Below, piece after piece: positions 1-5,480 of a stretch of DNA of 6,780 nt. The DNA lies in contig SLIW01000225.1 of the NCBI GenBank assembly GCA_007135435.1, forward strand, positions 1 to 6,780, given 5' to 3'. This stretch comes from Natronomonas sp. GTDB taxonomy: Archaea; Halobacteriota; Halobacteria; Halobacteriales; Haloarculaceae. Below the pieces are notes generated by a model. The model did not search any database. It worked only from the letters and a program-made list of their open reading frames with translations, and was not told where the DNA came from. The translations under genes and the position numbers were made by a program. Position 1 is the first letter of the stretch; each line of letters opens with the position of its first letter.

Positions 1-132
1 GGCAACGACGAGGTGCTGACCCTGACCCACCGCGCGGAGTCCCGGCGGGTCTTCGCCGCCGGCGCGGTCGATGCCGCGGAGTGGCTCGTCGACCGCGAGC
101 CTGGGTGGTACGACTTCGCCGACGTCCTGTAG
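1..132 (+). CDS. dapB: 4-hydroxy-tetrahydrodipicolinate reductase, C-terminal 43 residues (partial)
   Basis: The window opens inside this gene, and only the last 43 codons and the TAG stop (130-132) are present. DapB reduces 4-hydroxy-tetrahydrodipicolinate to tetrahydrodipicolinate with NAD(P)H, a cytosolic step of the DAP/lysine pathway just before DapD. The fragment contains LTHRAESRRVFAAGAV, then AAEW and a Gly-Trp-Tyr-Asp...Asp-Val-Leu end. This matches, as I recall it, the E. coli DapB C-terminus (EITHKASSRMTFANGAV, SALWL, GLFDMRDVL). The match lies in the C-terminal tetramerisation and substrate domain; the nucleotide-binding half is outside the window. dapD lies 775 bases downstream on the same strand, which supports the call. 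The reading frame is open from base 1. The fragment is short, but the motif order is specific. Confidence 0.9.
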   Translation, partial: GNDEVLTLTHRAESRRVFAAGAVDAAEWLVDREPGWYDFADVL

Positions 133-234
133 GGTATCTGCGGTGTGCCCGCCACACTCACGCGGATTTGCAGACCGACTCCGGAATGAGGCGACGTGGG
201 TGTTGGAGGGGAACCGATAGAGAGACGGATCGCG

Positions 235-504
235 TTATCTGGGGGTGAGACGGTACTCGATGGTGCCGAGTCCGGGGATCGTCAGCCTCCGGGTCTGGCC
301 ACCGAACCGCGCCTTGATCGCGGGGATCCCGTGGCCGACGGCGAGCCAGAGGGCGACCCCCGTGGCGATGATCGCGAGCGAGACGACGGGATAGCTCAGG
401 ATCGCGACGACGGTGAAGATGATGACCACTGCTGCCATCGCGCCCCAGATCGTTGGATCGCGCGGTGGTGGGTTCACGGCTACTGTGTGGTGCGTCGGTG
501 TCAT
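235..504 (-). CDS. Small two-helix membrane protein of unknown function
   Basis: I do not recognise this 89-residue protein. It has a polar, proline-rich N-terminus (about residues 1-19, with three His or Asn-Pro-Pro-Pro stretches). Two adjacent hydrophobic segments follow (about 20-37 and 38-57), split by a Ser-Tyr-Pro turn. The tail is basic (Lys64, Arg66, Arg72, Arg73) and ends IEYRLTPR. This suggests a helical hairpin in the cell membrane with both ends on the same side, and the basic tail favours the cytoplasm. I chose ATG at 504: a GCTTAT box lies 26-31 bases upstream, the same spacing as at other genes here. A GTG at 510 would add two residues. The gene is antisense to the lysine genes and lies between dapB and dapD. 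Composition and a clean membrane pattern support a real gene; no function can be given. Confidence 0.7.
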   Translation of the reverse strand: MTPTHHTVAVNPPPRDPTIWGAMAAVVIIFTVVAILSYPVVSLAIIATGVALWLAVGHGIPAIKARFGGQTRRLTIPGLGTIEYRLTPR

Positions 505-510
505 GTTCAC

Positions 511-907
511 CGATCGGAGCCAGCGACGGATAAGCTTTCAGTATTCAGATACTAATAGGGAAATGTTACCGTGTGTCTTGGACAGTTCAGGATATAGCAC
601 GGTTCTACAGTGGTGCAAGGGTTGACACGATTGAAACGACGAAGTATCGGGAAACGTGTATTTCTGATCTCGTCGGGGTAGATCCGGCCGCGAGCCATCC
701 ACGGTGATCCGACGGCCGTGGTCACAACGCGACGGCCAGAATGTCCATCCGTCCCCGGCTCTACACGTATCGAACGGAATGATGACGCAACCGAACGATC
801 GCCTGCACCGTGCCACCGTAGTTCGGGAGGATCCACCGACCCGTGTGGGCCACCGCTGAGTGGACCTTCCAACAGACCCAAGTCCCGTGTTTCCGTCACT
901 GAAGGCA
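511..907. other. 397-base spacer with no convincing gene; left part AT-richer
   Basis: This is the longest non-coding stretch of the window, between the small membrane protein gene and dapD. Roughly 530-670 is visibly richer in A and T than the rest. It holds a short inverted repeat (AGTAT at 540-544, ATACT at 549-553) and a GGATATAG motif at 588-595 that could be a + strand promoter. A 6-base stem, CCACGG/CCGTGG (699-704 and 716-721), lies further right. Open frames cross the region, but their products have no recognisable motif and use codons unlike the neighbouring genes. I see no tRNA-like cloverleaf or transposase motif. It may be the leader and promoter of dapD, a decayed insertion, or both. 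Confidence 0.5.
530..535 (-). promoter_or_regulatory. Putative TATA-like box for the small membrane protein gene
   Basis: On the - strand the sequence reads GAAAGCTTATCC. GCTTAT is 26-31 bases upstream of the ATG at 504, and a GAAA that could serve as the TFB-recognition element lies just upstream of it. The spacing predicts a transcript starting at or next to the start codon. The box departs from the haloarchaeal TTTATA-like consensus, so confidence is modest. Confidence 0.4.
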
Positions 908-1744
908 ATGAGTACGCTCAGAACCGACGTCGAGGCGCTCCAGGAACGGTACGATGCGGGGTTGACCGCCGAGGAGGTCGACGAGGAGGATCGGGCCGTC
1001 CTCGAGGCGTTCCTCGACGCCCTCGAGGCGGGCGAGGTCAGGGCCGCCGAGAAGCGGGACGGCGAGTGGCAGGCCAACGCCTGGGTCAAGCAGGGCATCC
1101 TGCTCAACTTCGGCCTGCGAGAGATCGCGACCCACACCTACGGCGACGTCGACTACCACGACGTCCTGCCGCTCCGCGAGACGGCGGACCTCCCCCGGCG
1201 AGGAACCCGGAACACGCCGGACGGCACCGTGGTCCGCCGTGGCGCGTACGTCGGCGGGGACGCCATCCTCATGAGCCCCTGCTTCGTCAACGTCGGCGCC
1301 CACGTCGGCGACGGCACGCTCGTCGACTCCTGTGACACGGTCGGTTCGGCCGCGCAGATCGGCGAGAACGTCAAACTCGGGGCGAACACGCTGATCGGCG
1401 GGGTGCTCGAGCCCGTCGAGGCGGCGCCGGTCGTCGTCGAGGACGACGTCTCGCTCGGGGCGGGCTGCCGTGTCACCTCGGGGTTCGTCGTCGGCGAGGG
1501 GAGCGTCGTCGGCGAGAACACCCTCCTGACGCCACGCATTCCCGTCTACGACCTCGTCGAGGAGGAGGTCGTCTACGGCCACCTGCCGCCCGGACGGCGG
1601 GCCTTCACCCGGTTCGTCGAGTCGAGCGTCGGCGACCACGACCTCTTCGAGGGCGGCGCCTACAAGCCGGCCGTGGTGGCGACCGACGTCGAGGACGAGA
1701 CGCTCGAGGCGACGCGTCGCGAGGACGCGTTGCGGGACAACTGA
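908..1744 (+). CDS. dapD: 2,3,4,5-tetrahydropyridine-2,6-dicarboxylate N-succinyltransferase
   Basis: DapD transfers succinyl from succinyl-CoA to tetrahydrodipicolinate, giving N-succinyl-2-amino-6-oxopimelate. This commits the pathway to the succinylase branch. The 278-residue length is close to E. coli DapD (274). An N-terminal helical part (about 1-75) carries WVKQGILLNF (59-68; E. coli has WVKKAVLLSF). A left-handed beta-helix of hexapeptide repeats follows (about 105-206), with VRRGAYVG, LVDSCDTVGSAAQIG (138-152) and IGGVLEPVEAAP (163-174), which line up with the E. coli blocks around its Asp141 and IGGVLEPLQANP. The C-terminus (about 207-278) is acidic. I chose ATG 908 over the in-frame GTG at 860, whose extra 16 residues look non-coding. 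No good TATA box lies 24-31 bases upstream, so it may have a leader. The stop TGA lies within the first unit of a 21-base tandem repeat. Confidence 0.95.
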   Translation: MSTLRTDVEALQERYDAGLTAEEVDEEDRAVLEAFLDALEAGEVRAAEKRDGEWQANAWVKQGILLNFGLREIATHTYGDVDYHDVLPLRETADLPRRGTRNTPDGTVVRRGAYVGGDAILMSPCFVNVGAHVGDGTLVDSCDTVGSAAQIGENVKLGANTLIGGVLEPVEAAPVVVEDDVSLGAGCRVTSGFVVGEGSVVGENTLLTPRIPVYDLVEEEVVYGHLPPGRRAFTRFVESSVGDHDLFEGGAYKPAVVATDVEDETLEATRREDALRDN

Positions 1745-1803
1745 GTGGCGTCGGGTAATAGCTGAGTGGCGTCGGGTAACAACGTAGTGGCGGCGGCTAC
1801 CCT
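1741..1803 (+). repeat. Three-unit 21-base tandem repeat spanning the dapD stop codon
   Basis: Units start at 1741, 1762 and 1783. The first two share the identical 18 bases CTGAGTGGCGTCGGGTAA, followed by TAG or CAA. The third is degenerate (CGTAGTGGCGGCGGCTAC, 13 of 18 identical by eye). The dapD stop TGA (1742-1744) is inside unit 1. Because the period is a multiple of three, unit 2 presents a second in-frame TGA (1763-1765). In unit 3 the corresponding triplet is GTA. Slippage duplication is the simplest origin. Confidence 0.9.
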
Positions 1804-1851
1804 GTGTTGTACACGGAGGCGGGGCGACCCACTACCGAGACACTCCCGACC

Positions 1852-1857
1852 TTTATG
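1852..1857 (+). promoter_or_regulatory. Putative TATA box of vapBC
   Basis: TTTATG, within CCTTTATGCATG, lies 26-31 bases upstream of the vapB ATG at 1883. This is the spacing expected for a leaderless haloarchaeal transcript. It is one of the best TATA-like matches in the window, and it gives the toxin-antitoxin pair a promoter independent of dapD. Confidence 0.65.
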
Positions 1858-1864
1858 CATGTAC

Positions 1865-1876
1865 GTGTACGTACAC
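1865..1876. promoter_or_regulatory. 12-base perfect palindrome, possible VapB/VapBC operator
   Basis: GTGTACGTACAC is its own reverse complement. It sits between the TATA box (1852-1857) and the vapB start (1883), where a bound repressor would block polymerase. It is embedded in alternating GTAC/GTGT sequence from 1858 to 1882, so partial overlapping copies exist. Many vapBC operons are autorepressed by antitoxin or the toxin-antitoxin complex bound to a promoter palindrome. The operator role is inferred from position. Confidence 0.5.
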
Positions 1877-1882
1877 AGGTGT

Positions 1883-2131
1883 ATGGGAACGAAGACCATC
1901 TCCCTGGCGGACGACGCCTACGAGAAGCTGAAGGCGCACAAACGGGAGGGTGAGAGCTTCAGTGACGTCGTTCGACGGCTCGCGGGCGGCGTGACGCTCT
2001 CGGAGTACTACGGCGTCCTCGACGAGGACACCTCGAGCGAACTCGAGGGGATACTCGAGGGACGGCGCGAGAGCCGGTCGGAGACCCACCGTCGTCGCGT
2101 CTCGGATATCGTCGACGCGTTCGAGGAATGA
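1883..2131 (+). CDS. vapB: VapB-family antitoxin
   Basis: This 82-residue protein is the likely antitoxin of the VapC encoded immediately downstream. Its N-terminus, MGTKTISLADDAYEKLKAHK followed by REGESFSDVVRRL (to residue 33), is the pattern of the archaeal VapB family (UPF0330, VAPB_antitox): a short beta strand, then two helices, probably a DNA-binding dimerisation domain. The rest (about 40-82) is strongly charged, with acidic (about 46-59) and basic (about 61-72) patches, as expected for a flexible tail that wraps the toxin. ATG 1883 was chosen because the family motif starts exactly there, with a TATA box 26-31 bases upstream. The gene overlaps vapC by ATGA (2128-2131), which suggests translational coupling. 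A longer start in the same frame (1766) would run through the upstream repeat and promoter and is unlikely. Confidence 0.88.
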   Translation: MGTKTISLADDAYEKLKAHKREGESFSDVVRRLAGGVTLSEYYGVLDEDTSSELEGILEGRRESRSETHRRRVSDIVDAFEE

Positions 2132-2517
2132 TACTCGACTCGACCTTCCTCGTCGACGTTCTCCGCGGGGACGAGGACGTCGCCGGACGCGTCGAAGAAC
2201 TCGACGAACGCGGCGCGCCGTTCGTGAGTTCGGTGACGGTGATGGAGCTGTGGGAGGGGATCCACCTCGCCGATTCGACCGACGCCGAACGGGCAGCAGT
2301 CGAGGCGCTGCTGAGTGACCTCCACGAGTTCTCCTTCGACCGGGAGTGTGCCATGACCGCGGGGCGGATCAACGCCGACCTCGTGTCGGCGGGCACGCCG
2401 GTAGACGAGACCGACGTGATGATCGCGGCGACAGCACTCGTTCACGATCAGCCCGTCGTCACGCGCAAAGTCGACCACTTCGAGCGCGTCGACGGGCTCG
2501 ACGTCGTAACGTACTGA
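2128..2517 (+). CDS. vapC: PIN-domain ribonuclease toxin VapC
   Basis: This 129-residue protein has the usual length and layout of VapC toxins, which are Mg2+-dependent RNases that cleave specific RNAs and are held inactive by VapB. The acidic residues expected of the PIN active site are visible: Asp4 in MILDSTFLVD, Glu40 in SSVTVMELWEGI, Asp96 (with Asp93) in PVDETDVMIAATAL, and Asp116 in TRKVDHF. All canonical positions appear filled, so the toxin is probably intact. Its start codon overlaps the vapB stop, so the two are one transcription unit. lysA follows 131 bases later with its own promoter-like box. The target RNA cannot be read from the sequence. A PIN-domain RNase of another role is possible, but the VapB partner makes a toxin-antitoxin pair the best reading. 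Confidence 0.93.
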   Translation: MILDSTFLVDVLRGDEDVAGRVEELDERGAPFVSSVTVMELWEGIHLADSTDAERAAVEALLSDLHEFSFDRECAMTAGRINADLVSAGTPVDETDVMIAATALVHDQPVVTRKVDHFERVDGLDVVTY

Positions 2518-2547
2518 CGCGAGAGGACCCATCGGTCGTGACGAGGA

Positions 2548-2563
2548 GCGCGGCGACCCGCGC
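2548..2563. other. Small GC hairpin downstream of vapC
   Basis: GCGCGG (2548-2553) and CCGCGC (2558-2563) form a perfect 6-base stem with a CGAC loop, 31 bases after the vapC stop. The following run is C-rich, not T-rich, so it does not resemble the oligo-T terminators used in archaea. It may slow transcription or mark the transcript end, but stems of this size also arise by chance in GC-rich DNA. Confidence 0.2.
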
Positions 2564-2619
2564 GGCCCCCCGACGGACTGACGGCGGGATATCGGTCAGA
2601 GCCCCATGAAACGGAACCC

Positions 2620-2625
2620 TTGTAA
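2620..2625 (+). promoter_or_regulatory. Putative TATA-like box of lysA
   Basis: TTGTAA, within GAACCCTTGTAACC, lies 24-29 bases upstream of the lysA ATG at 2649. A GAAACGGAA stretch just upstream could serve as the TFB-recognition element. This suggests that lysA has its own start, most likely leaderless, and does not depend on readthrough from vapBC. Confidence 0.45.
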
Positions 2626-2648
2626 CCACACGTGCCCCTCGTCCGGTA

Positions 2649-3893
2649 ATGACACCCGGCTCCTCGCCGGCCGTCAGGCGGCTCGACGAGTGGGACGCCG
2701 ACCGGCTGGAGCGGCTGGCCGACGCCCACGACACGCCGCTGTACGTGATGGATCACGACCGGATCCGCGAGAACGTGGCCCGGTTCACCGGGGCGTTCGA
2801 CTTCGCCCACGTGATGTACGCCGCCAAGGCGAACACCGGTCGGGCGGTCATCCGGGCCGTCCACGAGGCTGGCCTCGACGTCGAGTGCGCCGCCGCGGGC
2901 GAACTCCATCGCGCCCTCGAGGCCGGCGTCGCCCCCCAGGACCTGCAGTACACCGCGGTGAACCCGCCCGACCGGGACCTCGACTACGCGGTCGACCTCT
3001 GGGAGTCGACGCCCGAGCTCACGGTGACCGCGGGCGCCCCGATGACCCTCGACCGCCTGGAAGCGCGCGGGTTCGACGGCCGACTGGCGATCCGCGTCAA
3101 CCCCGGGATCGGGACGGGCCACCACGAGAAGGTCGCGACCGGCAAGGACGCGAAGTTCGGCGTCCCGTACGACCGGGTCGAGGAGGTCGTCGCCGATGCC
3201 CGCGAGCGATTCGACCTCGTCGGCCTCCACGCCCACGTCGGCAGCGGCGTCCTCGCGGACGACCTCGCGGACCACCGCCGCGCCCTCGAGCGGGTCGCCG
3301 CCGTCGCCGAACGGGTGGGCGACCTCGAGTTCGTGGATCTGGGCGGCGGCTTCGGCGTCCCCTATCGACCGGACGAGGACCCGCTCGACCTGGAGGCGGT
3401 GGCGGCGATGGTCGCGGACGTCACGGCGGACGTGGACGCGACCGTCGCGCTCGAGCCCGGCCGCTACCTCGTCGCCGACGCTGGCGTCCTCCTCACGCGG
3501 GTGAACACGATCAAGGAGACCGCCGGCGCCCGGGTCGTGGGCGTCGACGCCAGCCTGTCGACGATGATCCGGCCGGCGATGTTCGACGCCTACCACCACG
3601 TGCACAACGTGACCGGCGCCGAGCGCGAGCCGGTGGCCGCGAGCGTCGGCGGCCCCCTCTGCACGAGCGCGGACGTCTTCTGCACCGACCGGCCGATCCC
3701 CCGCCCCGAGGCCGGCGACCTGCTCGCGATCGGCAACGTCGGCGCCTACGGCATCGACCTCGCCAGCCAGTTCCACTCCCAGCCCAGGCCGGCAGAGGTC
3801 GCCATCGATGGGGACGACGCGCGGCTCACCCGCCGCCGGGAGACGTTCGCGGACCTGACGCGGCTCGAGGACGAGGCTCCCGGACTGGAGTGA
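2649..3893 (+). CDS. lysA: Diaminopimelate decarboxylase
   Basis: LysA decarboxylates meso-diaminopimelate to L-lysine, the last step of the pathway, using pyridoxal phosphate (PLP). The 414-residue protein has the fold-III decarboxylase order: an N-terminal strand, then YAAKANT with the PLP lysine Lys60; TGKDAKFGVP (164-173); HAHVGSG (194-200); the phosphate-binding GGGFG (232-236); EPGRYLVA (269-276); VDASLSTMIRPAMF (299-312); GPLCTSADVF (335-344) with catalytic Cys338 and Asp342; and GAYGIDLASQF (365-375) ending in SQPRPAEV (377-384). Two departures from the bacterial consensus, as I recall it, are Cys-Thr instead of Cys-Glu in the catalytic motif and SQFHSQPRP instead of SNYNSRPRP. The dapB and dapD neighbours favour DAP over ornithine or arginine as substrate. 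It converges on purB with a 165-base gap. ATG 2649 fits the leaderless promoter spacing. Confidence 0.95.
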   Translation: MTPGSSPAVRRLDEWDADRLERLADAHDTPLYVMDHDRIRENVARFTGAFDFAHVMYAAKANTGRAVIRAVHEAGLDVECAAAGELHRALEAGVAPQDLQYTAVNPPDRDLDYAVDLWESTPELTVTAGAPMTLDRLEARGFDGRLAIRVNPGIGTGHHEKVATGKDAKFGVPYDRVEEVVADARERFDLVGLHAHVGSGVLADDLADHRRALERVAAVAERVGDLEFVDLGGGFGVPYRPDEDPLDLEAVAAMVADVTADVDATVALEPGRYLVADAGVLLTRVNTIKETAGARVVGVDASLSTMIRPAMFDAYHHVHNVTGAEREPVAASVGGPLCTSADVFCTDRPIPRPEAGDLLAIGNVGAYGIDLASQFHSQPRPAEVAIDGDDARLTRRRETFADLTRLEDEAPGLE

Positions 3894-3985
3894 CCTGCCG
3901 GTCGGGGAACGGGGTAGTGGGAGCCGGATGGACCGACCGACGTGTGGCGGGGTTGACGAACGGGCTGCGCACGTGGATGATGACC

Positions 3986-4066
3986 CCGAGCCGACCTGAT
4001 CCCGTCACTCCCCTGAGCCGACCTGATTCCATCACTCCTCCGAGCCGTCCTGCCCCGGTCACTTCT
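3986..4066 (-). repeat. Three-unit 27-base tandem repeat spanning the purB stop codon
   Basis: On the + strand the units occupy 3986-4012, 4013-4039 and 4040-4066. Each follows the plan C-C/T-GAGCCG-A/T-CCTG...TCACT. The two units farthest from purB differ at only a few bases, and the one containing the purB end is more diverged. Read in the purB direction, each unit carries a TGA in the purB frame (complements at 4059-4061, 4032-4034 and 4005-4007), preceded by GAG or AAG. The true stop is the first. The array fills more than half of the space between the converging lysA and purB genes. Confidence 0.88.
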
Positions 4067-5456
4067 CGTCGATCTCGTCGACGAGCTGGTCGGCCAGCCC
4101 CGTGTACCCCTCCGGCGTCAGCGCGTGGAGCTCCTCGCGGACCGATTCGTCCACGTCGAGCTCGTCGAACAGCTCGTGGAAGTCCTCCAGCGTCGCCCGT
4201 CGGCCGCGGGTCAGCGCCTTGACGCGCTCGTAGGCCTCGGTGTCACCCTCCCGGCGGAGGATGGTCTGGACCGCCTCTCCGATGACCTCGGGGTTTGCCG
4301 CGAGGTCCTCGCGCATGACCTGCTCGTTGGGCGTCACCTTCGAGAGGCCGGTCCGCGTCTTCTCGTAGGCGATCAGGCAGTGTGCGAAGGCGGCGCCGAC
4401 GTTGCGCTTGACGGTCGAGTCTGAGAGGTCCCGCTGGAGCCGCGACGTCGTCACGTAGTCCGCCAGGAAGGTCAGGTCGGCGTTGGCCTTCGCGAGGTTG
4501 CCCTCGCTGTTCTCGAAGTCGATGGGGTTGACCTTGTGCGGCATCGTCGACGACCCGGTCTCGCCCTCGACGGCCTCCTGGCCCAGGTAGCGGTCGGAGA
4601 CGTAGAGCCACGCGTCGCGGTCCAGGTCCAGGAGGACGTTGTTGACGCCGCGGATCGCGTCGAAGACGGCCGCGAGGTCGTCGCAGGGGTTCACCTGCGT
4701 CGACAGCGGCGTGTGCTCGAGGCCGAGCGACGCGACGAACTCGCGGGAGAAGCGCCGCCAGTCGACCTCGGGGTAGGCGGCGTGGTGGGCGGCGTAGGTC
4801 CCGGAGGCGCCCGCCAGCTTCCCGGAGAGGTCGGCGACAGCGTCCTCCAGGCGCACCAGGGCGCGGTCCAGCCGGTCGACGTAGACGGCCAGCTCCTTCC
4901 CGTAGGTCGTCGGCGTCGCCGGCTGGCCGTGGGTCCGTGCCAGCATCGGGAGGGTCCTGTGCTCGCGCGCCTCCGTCGCGAGCTCGTCGCGAACCGCCCG
5001 GATCGCGGGCGCCAGGACCTCTTCTATCGCGCCGCGGACGAGCAGCCGGTGGGCGAGGTTGTTCACGTCCTCGCTGGTCAGGGCGAAGTGGACCCACGGG
5101 CCCTGCTCGTCGGGGTCCGGGAGGTGCATCCGCACGAAGTACTCGACCGCCTTGACGTCGTGGTTGGTCGCCCCGTGGTCGCCGTAGCCCTCCGTCTCGA
5201 GTCGCTTCACCACGTCGGCGTCGTCGGCGTCGAACTCCTCGGAGAGCGACCGGAGGTCCGCGCGGGTCCCCTCATCGAGCGCCAGGGGCGTCGCCTCGAG
5301 GTCCGCGAGCGCCAGCAGGTAGGCGACCTCGACCTCGACGCGGACGCGCATCAGCGCTGCCTCGCTCGCGTACTCGGTGAGCGGCTCGGTGTAGCGGGCG
5401 TACCGGCCGTCGAGCGGCGAGACGGCGTCGAGCGGGCTCCGGTCGCTGGTGGGCAT
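4059..5456 (-). CDS. purB: Adenylosuccinate lyase (E. coli-type)
   Basis: PurB cleaves fumarate from SAICAR in IMP synthesis and from adenylosuccinate in AMP synthesis. The 465-residue protein belongs to the fumarase/aspartase superfamily. It shows AVSPLDGRY (11-19), TNHDVKAVEYF (97-107), HFALTSEDVNNL (123-134), RTHGQPATP (174-182) with the likely catalytic His176, AAYPEVDW (226-233), and the signature GSSTMPHKVNPIDFENSEGN (301-320) whose serine loop supplies the catalytic base. Nearly every block matches E. coli PurB (456 residues) as I recall it, not the shorter B. subtilis/archaeal type. A short Gly-Tyr-Gly-Asp-His insert precedes TNHDVKAVEYF (about 89-95). The ATG at 5456 has a T-rich box 25-29 bases upstream. 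It is divergent from the 5551 membrane protein gene. purN nearby supports the purine role. Confidence 0.97.
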   Translation of the reverse strand: MPTSDRSPLDAVSPLDGRYARYTEPLTEYASEAALMRVRVEVEVAYLLALADLEATPLALDEGTRADLRSLSEEFDADDADVVKRLETEGYGDHGATNHDVKAVEYFVRMHLPDPDEQGPWVHFALTSEDVNNLAHRLLVRGAIEEVLAPAIRAVRDELATEAREHRTLPMLARTHGQPATPTTYGKELAVYVDRLDRALVRLEDAVADLSGKLAGASGTYAAHHAAYPEVDWRRFSREFVASLGLEHTPLSTQVNPCDDLAAVFDAIRGVNNVLLDLDRDAWLYVSDRYLGQEAVEGETGSSTMPHKVNPIDFENSEGNLAKANADLTFLADYVTTSRLQRDLSDSTVKRNVGAAFAHCLIAYEKTRTGLSKVTPNEQVMREDLAANPEVIGEAVQTILRREGDTEAYERVKALTRGRRATLEDFHELFDELDVDESVREELHALTPEGYTGLADQLVDEIDEK

Positions 5457-5480
5457 ACGTGTGGTTCCGGCGAGGCGTTG

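Noticed and set aside
860..907. A GTG start extending DapD by 16 residues
   Set aside because: The added residues have no family counterpart, and no TATA box or ribosome binding site favours 860; ATG 908 gives the usual DapD length.
552..908. A 118-codon - strand frame in the dapB-dapD spacer, possibly a decayed transposase
   Set aside because: No transposase motif or terminal inverted repeat is recognisable, and codon use is unlike the neighbouring genes. A database search could revive it; I cannot support it from the sequence.
896..1639. A 247-codon open frame on the - strand under dapD
   Set aside because: It shows the same antisense artefact. dapD carries clear family motifs over the whole stretch, and the antisense product carries none.
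2448..3776. A 442-codon open frame on the - strand across vapC and lysA
   Set aside because: It is the mirror of lysA. Its product is a monotonous Val-Glu-Arg-Asp-Gly mix with no motif, which is typical of the antisense of GC-rich haloarchaeal genes.
3887..4012. An inverted repeat formed by GGAGTGAC at the lysA end and GTCACTCC in the purB-side repeat, as a shared bidirectional terminator
   Set aside because: Only 8 bases match at a distance of over 100 bases, and no T-run follows either arm. Both genes simply end in GAG-TGA-like sequence.
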